A stretch of DNA of 15,409 bases, from the NCBI GenBank assembly GCA_015523055.1, contig WALD01000003.1, positions 1-15,409 on the forward strand, in the 5' to 3' direction. Below are positions 1 to 5,787 of this stretch, in pieces (the first letter of the stretch is position 1; each line of letters starts with the position of its first letter). This DNA comes from Candidatus Altarchaeota archaeon. GTDB taxonomy: Archaea; Altiarchaeota; Altiarchaeia; IMC4; QMZM01. The notes beneath the pieces are model-generated. The model made no database searches, was not told the DNA's origin, and saw nothing but the letters and a program-made list of their open reading frames with translations. Position numbers and translations under genes: made by a program.

Positions 1-726
1 AATGAGCAGTATATACTTCAACTCACAAAGAAAAAAAACCTCACAGTATTCGGGGTAGAGGAAATACACCGCCTAACTGGCTGGGATAAAAACAGAATAC
101 ACAATACCCTCCATACACTAAAAGAAAAAAAATACGTAATCCAAGTAAAAAGAGACAGATACACAACCCCTGAAGAACTCGCGGAAAACCCATACCGGGT
201 GGCAACAGAAACAATAAAACCATCATATATAAGCCACTGGACGGCACTATCACACTACGGATTTACAGAGCAACAACCCAAAACCATCCAGTTAATAACA
301 ACAAAACAACAGAAAAAACCAAAAATAAACATAGAGATAACAACGTTACAATCAAAGAGATTCTACGGATACCGACGGATAAATGGTTATGTAATTGCAG
401 AAAAAGAAAAAACACTGGTAGATTCGTTATATCAGCCGGAAAAATGCGGTGGACTGGATGAGGTCATCAAATGCCTGAAAAATGCATGGAACCAGATAAA
501 CAAAAAAACCCTCTATAGCTATCTGGTAAGGTTCAATGACAAATCCTTGAACTCGCGGATAGGCTATATAACGGAAACAATGGAATTAGGCGAACCCCCC
601 AAGAAACTGCTTAGAAACAAATCAAAAAGCTATGTCAAATTAGACCCAACAAAATCGAAGACAAAAAACTACAACAACAGGTGGAAGATAATAATCAATC
701 ATAAAATAAAAGAGGTGATGGATTGA
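1..726 (+). CDS. abiEi: AbiEi-family antitoxin / transcriptional regulator (5' end cut by window edge)
   Basis: The frame is open from base 1, so the gene starts outside the window; 241 codons are visible. The GTG at 199 is only an internal codon, because the reading before it is protein-like. Visible residues about 5-60 form a winged helix-turn-helix (FGVEEIHRLTGWDKNRIHNTL, then a basic wing KRDRY and TPEEL), as in AbiEi antitoxins. Then comes the family's C-terminal domain: YISHWTALSHYGF, a YGYRRINGYVIA-type strand and AEKEKTLVDSLYQPE. AbiEi proteins neutralise AbiEii toxins and repress their own operon through the winged helix. The stop overlaps the start of the toxin gene (TTGA), the usual AbiE order. 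The DNA is A-rich and T-poor, unlike the pilus genes. The family call is fairly secure. Whether it protects against phage or stabilises a mobile region cannot be told. Confidence 0.85.
   Translation, partial: NEQYILQLTKKKNLTVFGVEEIHRLTGWDKNRIHNTLHTLKEKKYVIQVKRDRYTTPEELAENPYRVATETIKPSYISHWTALSHYGFTEQQPKTIQLITTKQQKKPKINIEITTLQSKRFYGYRRINGYVIAEKEKTLVDSLYQPEKCGGLDEVIKCLKNAWNQINKKTLYSYLVRFNDKSLNSRIGYITETMELGEPPKKLLRNKSKSYVKLDPTKSKTKNYNNRWKIIINHKIKEVMD
713..719 (+). promoter_or_regulatory. Shine-Dalgarno site of the AbiEii toxin gene
   Basis: AGGTGAT inside the last codons of the antitoxin gene matches the archaeal 16S rRNA 3' end (ATCACCT). It lies 3 bases before the TTG at 723. It supports the TTG start, since no ATG lies nearby in that frame, and suggests coupled translation of the two genes. 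I see no comparable site before the pilus genes. Confidence 0.6.
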
Positions 727-1460
727 TAACAAAAAAACAGCTAGTAGAGCTAACCAAGAAAACAGACCTGAACCTCTACCAGCAGGAAAAAGACTACCTG
801 CTGAAACTGTTCCTATACAACTACTACCGGAAATACAGTGATGCAGTATTCAAGGGCGGCACATGCATAAAATACCTCTACGGCCTTAACAGATTCAGCG
901 AGGACCTGGACTTCAACATAAAAAACACCCCGGAAGAATTCGAAAAACAGGTGAAAAACACGTTAAAGGAAATAAAGAGTATGGGAATAGCAAACCATCC
1001 AATAAAAAAAGAAACGTTCCCCTACTCGTTCACGTGTGAGATAGCATTCCATGGACCACTCCATACCGAAGACAAAACAAGAAACAAATTCAGGATCGAC
1101 GCAGGAAAACGACTTGGATTAATAAAAAAACCGGGGTGGCAGATGATAAACTCCGAATACCCGGACACTCCACAAAACTACCTTGTGCTAGTGATGGACG
1201 AAACAGAGATCCTAGCAGAAAAAATCACCGCACTAATGAAGAGAAAAAAAGGCCGCGACCTGTATGACACGTGGTATCTGATAAAAAAAGGGGTGAAGTT
1301 AGATAAAAAACTCTTAAATAAAAAAACAGAGGGCATTGAAGTAGGTTATAACAAAATACCATCCAAAAACGAATATGAGAGAGACATAAAAAAACTAACA
1401 AACCGACCAATACCCTACGAACAGGTGAAAAAAGAGGTAAAACATGCTTTGTTTGGATAG
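723..1460 (+). CDS. abiEii: AbiEii-family nucleotidyltransferase toxin
   Basis: This 245-residue protein has the nucleotidyltransferase signature of AbiEii toxins: GGT at residues 45-47, then SEDLDF at 59-64, whose acidic residues bind metal and nucleotide. FRIDAG follows near 123-128, and AEKITALMKRKKGRDLYD at about 165-182 is the conserved Lys/Arg helix of the C-terminal half. The length is within the family's range. Such toxins act in the cytoplasm by nucleotide transfer; related enzymes modify tRNA acceptor ends. They are held in check by the AbiEi encoded just upstream. The start is a TTG overlapping the antitoxin stop, backed by a Shine-Dalgarno match. Catalytic motifs look intact, so I expect a working enzyme. 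Composition matches the antitoxin gene, not the genes downstream. The substrate cannot be read from sequence. Confidence 0.88.
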   Translation: MITKKQLVELTKKTDLNLYQQEKDYLLKLFLYNYYRKYSDAVFKGGTCIKYLYGLNRFSEDLDFNIKNTPEEFEKQVKNTLKEIKSMGIANHPIKKETFPYSFTCEIAFHGPLHTEDKTRNKFRIDAGKRLGLIKKPGWQMINSEYPDTPQNYLVLVMDETEILAEKITALMKRKKGRDLYDTWYLIKKGVKLDKKLLNKKTEGIEVGYNKIPSKNEYERDIKKLTNRPIPYEQVKKEVKHALFG

Positions 1461-1497
1461 GCAATCCAAATTCTCAGAAACAGAATTCGTCAGGGAA

Positions 1498-1504
1498 TTT
1501 ATAT
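1498..1504 (+). promoter_or_regulatory. TATA box of aglB (leaderless type)
   Basis: TTTATAT is centred 24 bases before the aglB ATG at 1525, in the 64-base gap after the AbiE pair. That is the archaeal distance from TATA box to transcription start, so the mRNA would begin at or next to the ATG. A purine-rich GGGAA directly before it could serve as the BRE. No Shine-Dalgarno site is present, which fits a leaderless transcript. Confidence 0.5.
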
Positions 1505-1524
1505 CCTTGATGCGATAGATAAAC

Positions 1525-4347
1525 ATGCCGGAAGAAAATGGGCTGAAGGGACTGCTGGAGCATTTTGAGGAGCCGCTCTTTATAACCTCCATAGTTGCAT
1601 TTTTAGTTACGCTGCTCCTTCCATTATTCAGCGGCCCGACATCAAGGATAGTCCTGATGTTTATCGCGCTCCTTTTTTTAGCATCGCTCTATTTCATATA
1701 CCTTTATTTCAAAGAGGACAAGGTGAATTACAGCTTCCTTGGAATTCCGCTCCTGATTGCAACCATATTTCTTTTTGTTATGAGATACTACAGGGGGGGT
1801 GGAATCAACGGAAGGGATTATTACATCTTTTCTGTAATATTTGGTTTGGCAATCCTCCTCTATTCTCTGTCCCTGCACGGACTCCTAAGGCTAAACTACG
1901 GGGTGGTCTTTACCCTTTTCCTCATGGCACTGCTGCTCCACCTTGCCCCTGCGTTTACAATCCATGAGCAGGGATTTGAATGGACAGGAAAATTCCTGTC
2001 GGCATTAGACCCTTATTTTTACTTCAGGCATACAAAGGACATAGTCAATGATGGTAGGATACTTGAAACAGAGAACCTTAACTATCCGGGACACAGGACA
2101 GATTTTTCAGGGTTTAAACTATTTGTTTCTGTCGTCATGGCTTCAGTAACTCTGATATTAAAACCGTTGGGTATTACAACGCATGATGTTGCCATGGTCT
2201 ATCCGGGGGTTTTTGCTGCTTTCAGCGTCCTCGTGTTTTATCTTCTCATGAGGGACCTCTTTGAGGAACACAAACCCTATAATTCTCTTGTAGCAATTCT
2301 TGCAGCCCTTATGCTGATATTCAATCCAGCATTTGCCACCAAGGCGGTTGCCACCAACTGCGAGGATGATGCGCTTGGTATGTTTCTGCTGATCTCCTCA
2401 TTCCTACTCTTTACTATCTCATTCAGAAAAAGGAGTTTTCTCCTTTCTATTCTCTCTGGTTTCTCCTTTCTTTTATTGCGTCTGACATGGGGTGGCTATA
2501 CCTACGCCTTTGTGATTCTTGGAATATTTGCATCCTTCTATCCTCTTTCATCCTTTATTCACAGGAGAAGTTGCGTAGAGCATCTACCATTCGTTTTGAT
2601 TCCCATGACTATAAGCCAGTTATATCCCTTAATCCTTCATCGCGCGGGAGAGTTGCCAGTATTCTCTTCACCCGGAATGATTATAATACTGCCGCTTACT
2701 GTACCAATATTCATATCTTTTATTCTGGAGGCTATAAGAACCCATCTCCACGGCAGAATTGAGGTCCAGGGAAATAGCATTGAAAACAGGGTTGAGAACT
2801 ACATCCAGAGGAACATTTTGCCCATTTCAGTAATAATTCTTCTCTCAGCCATTCTCCTCTCTGTATTCTTCATGGACCCGATGAGCATACCAAACTACAT
2901 AATCTACACTATCAAAGGGGCCAAGGTTCAGGATATTATAGGTAAAACTACTGCGGAGCAGAATTCTCTATGCACCGAATGGAACAGCAAATGCCTGCAT
3001 AGGTTCTATTCCGCCTTTGGGATTGCCTCTTATCTTGGGTTTGCGATGATTCCAATCCTGGGATATTTCATCATAAAAAGACGGAGTCTGGGTTCTGTTT
3101 TCGTTCTTGCATGGGCATTACCTATGATATGGGGTGTATTTAACAAATCACAGTACCAGTTCACGGCAAGTGTTCCCATGGTGGCTCTTGGCTCTACCTT
3201 TGGACTGATTCTCATATTAAAGAAGAAGGATATAGAGGGCCTCAGAATAGTTCCGACATTTTTAATACTAACCCTGCCATTGCTTCTGCCCTTCATTGGG
3301 CAGGGTATTGACGATACCCCTCTCTTTAGCGTTTTTGGTGGCAGGTCTGTCATGCGTATGGGTGCCGGTTCTGACAGGATATACTGGGACCCTACATTGC
3401 AGTGGATAAAGACATTGCCTAAGGACACAGTAATCCTGACATGGTGGGATTATGGCCACTGGATAGCGGCAGTTTCCGAGAGAAGCAGCATACTGGATAA
3501 TCTGAAGGCTGGTAAACTGATGGTTCAGGACATTGCAAAGTTCCATGTTTTTATTAAGAATGAATCAGAGGCACTTGAAGTTGCTAAAAAATACAACGCA
3601 ACCCATGTTATTATCGACTGGGCGATGATAGGGAAGAGCGGTGCTCCACATTTTATTGCTACATCAAATGTTACCGCCCCATATGACGACCCGAATAGGA
3701 TGGGGGAGTATGAATCCTATGCACAGTGCAGTTTTTCACCATCTAACAGCATATTGAAACCTCAATTGATACCGAATGATGAGGGGAGGTTGGAGAGCGT
3801 CAGAACCGTAGTCTTTGGCTGCACTATCGGAGGTCCCCCGAAGGACTATATCGGGGCGATAATATTTGAGATAAAGAACGGTATGGTTTCCAGTGTAAAG
3901 GTTACTCCAATAGTAAGCGGAAAGAGGGGGCTGGTTGCAGACAATCCGGTTTCCTGGGAGGCGTGGAGGGAGAGCAAGGGAGCATCAATCCTGGGGGTGC
4001 AGTCCTTAAGCAATATCCTCGGCAATGTATTAAACTACCAGGACAATCCCCGGCAGTACACGAATTTTCCGACATTTACTACACTGATATACGTCCCCCG
4101 GAAATTCAACCGATACATGATGACTGCCCTCTATCTCGGTGATCATATGGAAGAATACAGGAAGGCAGGGCTTGTCGATCCCAGTGTGCAGAAACTGAAA
4201 CACTTTAAGCTGGTTGACGGCTTCCTTGGTGATACCTGGGACAGGTCCTACTATGGATATGTCAGGGCATATAAGATAAATTACCCGGAAAATTCTACCT
4301 CTACGAAGAATTCTACCTCCTCTTCAGGAGGAGAATCCCACCCTTGA
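1525..4347 (+). CDS. aglB: AglB-type oligosaccharyltransferase (STT3 family)
   Basis: At 940 residues it has AglB length and STT3 architecture: a multi-membrane-spanning half (to about residue 590) and a soluble extracytoplasmic C-terminal half. Visible motifs are the first acidic motif (D162 in LDPYFYFRHT), the second acidic loop (E280-D281-D282 in NCEDDA), the sequon-binding WWDYG at 640-644 (continuing HW), and a DK/MI-type helix, DWAMIGK, at 698-704. The enzyme moves a lipid-linked oligosaccharide onto Asn of Asn-X-Ser/Thr sites in exported proteins, on the outer face of the membrane. The first in-frame start after an upstream stop is the ATG at 1525, with a TATA box at the leaderless distance. 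The C-terminus is a short repeat with its own sites (NSTSTKNSTS). Downstream lie genes for very sequon-rich surface proteins, so it probably glycosylates them, though it may also be the cell's general enzyme. Confidence 0.95.
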   Translation: MPEENGLKGLLEHFEEPLFITSIVAFLVTLLLPLFSGPTSRIVLMFIALLFLASLYFIYLYFKEDKVNYSFLGIPLLIATIFLFVMRYYRGGGINGRDYYIFSVIFGLAILLYSLSLHGLLRLNYGVVFTLFLMALLLHLAPAFTIHEQGFEWTGKFLSALDPYFYFRHTKDIVNDGRILETENLNYPGHRTDFSGFKLFVSVVMASVTLILKPLGITTHDVAMVYPGVFAAFSVLVFYLLMRDLFEEHKPYNSLVAILAALMLIFNPAFATKAVATNCEDDALGMFLLISSFLLFTISFRKRSFLLSILSGFSFLLLRLTWGGYTYAFVILGIFASFYPLSSFIHRRSCVEHLPFVLIPMTISQLYPLILHRAGELPVFSSPGMIIILPLTVPIFISFILEAIRTHLHGRIEVQGNSIENRVENYIQRNILPISVIILLSAILLSVFFMDPMSIPNYIIYTIKGAKVQDIIGKTTAEQNSLCTEWNSKCLHRFYSAFGIASYLGFAMIPILGYFIIKRRSLGSVFVLAWALPMIWGVFNKSQYQFTASVPMVALGSTFGLILILKKKDIEGLRIVPTFLILTLPLLLPFIGQGIDDTPLFSVFGGRSVMRMGAGSDRIYWDPTLQWIKTLPKDTVILTWWDYGHWIAAVSERSSILDNLKAGKLMVQDIAKFHVFIKNESEALEVAKKYNATHVIIDWAMIGKSGAPHFIATSNVTAPYDDPNRMGEYESYAQCSFSPSNSILKPQLIPNDEGRLESVRTVVFGCTIGGPPKDYIGAIIFEIKNGMVSSVKVTPIVSGKRGLVADNPVSWEAWRESKGASILGVQSLSNILGNVLNYQDNPRQYTNFPTFTTLIYVPRKFNRYMMTALYLGDHMEEYRKAGLVDPSVQKLKHFKLVDGFLGDTWDRSYYGYVRAYKINYPENSTSTKNSTSSSGGESHP
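4291..4319 (+). repeat. 18-bp-period direct repeat at the 3' end of aglB
   Basis: AATTCTACCTC occurs at 4291-4301 and 4309-4319, in phase. It encodes two copies of an Asn-Ser-Thr-Ser tail, each with an N-glycosylation site. GAATTCTACC recurs at the start of the next gene (4392-4401). It looks like a small recent duplication in a low-complexity tail. Confidence 0.55.
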
Positions 4348-4354
4348 TGGGTGG
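4338..4354 (+). other. Hairpin across the aglB stop codon
   Basis: CCACCC (4338-4343) and GGGTGG (4349-4354) form a perfect 6-bp GC-rich stem with a 5-base loop that contains the TGA stop. No T-run follows, so it does not look like a standard terminator. It lies just before the TATA box of the next gene and could act on mRNA end processing or stability. Function unknown. Confidence 0.4.
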
Positions 4355-4360
4355 TAAGGA

Positions 4361-4368
4361 ATATATAA
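4361..4368 (+). promoter_or_regulatory. TATA box of the pilin operon
   Basis: ATATATAA, centred 26 bases before the ATG at 4390, is a good archaeal TATA box at the leaderless distance. No Shine-Dalgarno site lies before the ATG. It would let the surface-protein genes be transcribed separately from aglB. Confidence 0.5.
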
Positions 4369-4389
4369 CTCTACAACAAATATCTAATC

Positions 4390-5121
4390 ATGAATTCTAC
4401 CGGCCAGTCGGCACTTGAGCTGGTCATGGCTGTTGCATTTATTATGATGATATTTATTATACTTCTTTTTTCCTATCAAATGAAGCTCATTGAGAGCAAC
4501 GAGTTGAAGATGGTGATGGACGGTAAGAGAATATGCAGGAGCATAAGAGACAATATCAATACAATTGCCGAGCAGGGTTCTTCCTACTATCTCTATTTCA
4601 ATATCCCGAAAAGGATATGGGGGGGGCATGAGTATAACCTGACCATATCAAAGAATTTCGTTGACCTCACATGGTATAAATTCTCATGGAGTGAGCAGGT
4701 TATAACCACAAACATTACCCTTTACTGCATCGACAAGGGCTCTGATATAGAAAACAAGATTCTTAACGATAATGAGAAAATTCTAATTCTCTGCAACCGG
4801 CCTGAATTAACCCCTGTTCCGGACTCATTTATACCCAAAGCAGCAGGGGTCAACGAAACCCTTAATGTAAGCATAGATGTTGAGAATTTCGGCGTTATTG
4901 ATGCCGGGGAATTCATAGTAAAATTTAATAGTACCTACAATGAGAGCGATGTCCCTGTTTCGGAGCTCGGGAGAGATGAGAAAACCACTGTCAGGGCAGA
5001 GATGACGATGCCCTCCTCACCAGGGGATTATGTTGTCAGGATATCTGTAGATTATAATGATGATATCAATGAAAGCATTGAATCAAACAATGTCTGTAAT
5101 AAAACCATCCATGTCCGGTAG
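4390..5121 (+). CDS. Pilin-like protein with class III signal peptide and CARDB domain
   Basis: The 243-residue product begins with a class III signal: MNSTG, then QSALE at residues 6-10 and a hydrophobic stretch to about 30. Prepilin peptidase would cut between G5 and Q6, leaving the hydrophobic helix to pack in a filament core. A β-rich region follows. From about residue 137 to the end is a CARDB-like immunoglobulin fold: N-E-T-LNVSIDVENFG, a PGDY turn and the typical end DDINESIESNNV. CARDB domains are extracellular adhesion or spacer modules. There are nine Asn-X-Ser/Thr sites. The n-region lacks the usual Lys/Arg before the Gly, which is unusual. Its ATG has a TATA box at leaderless distance. 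The last 11 bases overlap the next gene. Likely a minor pilin or surface-exposed filament subunit; that role is inferred. Confidence 0.75.
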   Translation: MNSTGQSALELVMAVAFIMMIFIILLFSYQMKLIESNELKMVMDGKRICRSIRDNINTIAEQGSSYYLYFNIPKRIWGGHEYNLTISKNFVDLTWYKFSWSEQVITTNITLYCIDKGSDIENKILNDNEKILILCNRPELTPVPDSFIPKAAGVNETLNVSIDVENFGVIDAGEFIVKFNSTYNESDVPVSELGRDEKTTVRAEMTMPSSPGDYVVRISVDYNDDINESIESNNVCNKTIHVR

Positions 5122-5635
5122 GCGAAGGGGCCAGGGTTTCAGTAGCGAATTTTTACTGGCATATCTGATATTCTCCCTTGTTCTAATATTTGCCTTTTAT
5201 CTCTGGAATACAACCACTGCTGCCATAATAGAGTCAAAGAATAGATATGAAATAGAGGAGAGGGCAGTAGACTCGGCAGAGAAGCTCCTCAGAACCAGGG
5301 GAATTCCTGCTGACTGGTCTCTCAGCGATGTGGAGTCAATAGGGCTGGTGGATGAGAGCAGAATTCTCAACCCCGGCAAGGTCCTGAATTTTGTTATCCT
5401 GATGAATTCATCCAACCAGAACTATGAAAACAATAGATGGCTCCTTGGGATAGGGAAGTACGATTTTTACTTTAATCTGACAGATATTAACGGTACCACA
5501 GTGATTATTAATGAAACGCTCTCCTCAACCGGAAAAAAAGCAGTTAATGAAACATCAATGATAACTGTCCGGAGAACCGGACTACTTGAGAATGAGATTG
5601 TCATTCTTAGACTAACGCTGTGGCATGGGGGGTAG
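5111..5635 (+). CDS. Short class III signal pilin-like protein
   Basis: I start this 174-residue protein at the ATG at 5111. That gives MSGRRRG followed by QGFSSEF and a hydrophobic helix to about residue 33, a textbook class III prepilin signal with cleavage after G7. An upstream ATG at 5057 is in frame but would add an atypical 18-residue leader inside the previous gene. The mature part has the layout seen in many archaeal pilin-like proteins: a charged helix (RYEIEERAVDSAEKLLRTRG), GIPADW, then GL and a β-rich C-terminus with six Asn-X-Ser/Thr sites, ending LRLTLWHGG. It overlaps the CARDB gene by 11 bases, so the two are probably translated together. Compact size suggests a structural or minor pilin. 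I know no named family for it. Confidence 0.7.
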   Translation: MSGRRRGQGFSSEFLLAYLIFSLVLIFAFYLWNTTTAAIIESKNRYEIEERAVDSAEKLLRTRGIPADWSLSDVESIGLVDESRILNPGKVLNFVILMNSSNQNYENNRWLLGIGKYDFYFNLTDINGTTVIINETLSSTGKKAVNETSMITVRRTGLLENEIVILRLTLWHGG

Positions 5636-5700
5636 ATGTCAGTCCCCCGGAAGATGATAAACCGATGAATGAACTGACGATAATAAACCGATAATAAACC

Positions 5701-5787
5701 AGAATGATAACCAATAGTGATAATAAAACAGAATGATAACTAATGGCGATAATAAACCAGAATGATAACCAATAGTGATAATAAAAT
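5701..5787 (+). repeat. Three tandem 29-bp repeats before the VWA gene
   Basis: Units lie at 5701-5729, 5730-5758 and 5759-5787 and share AGAATGATAAC.AAT..(C/T)GATAATAAA; the middle copy has a few substitutions. Degenerate pieces (GATAATAAACC) precede the array from about 5678. Each unit holds an ATG, and 29 is not a multiple of 3, so copies 1 and 2 each encode a 10-codon peptide (MITNSDNKTE, MITNGDNKPE). Their TGA overlaps the next copy's ATG. The third copy's ATG (5762) opens the VWA gene. There are no spacers, so this is not a CRISPR array. Confidence 0.8.

Noticed and set aside
199..726. A separate 175-residue gene starting at GTG 199
   Set aside because: The same frame is open to base 1 and encodes the winged helix expected at the start of AbiEi, so 199 is an internal codon.
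3030..3546. Two minus-strand frames within aglB
   Set aside because: Both are antisense to the conserved STT3 region, have no recognisable domains or start signals, and look like chance frames.
5057..5110. Earlier start for the short pilin-like gene
   Set aside because: It adds 18 residues before a standard class III signal that is complete from the ATG at 5111.
5701..5787. CRISPR array
   Set aside because: The 29-bp units abut directly with no spacers, there are only three, and no cas genes are near.
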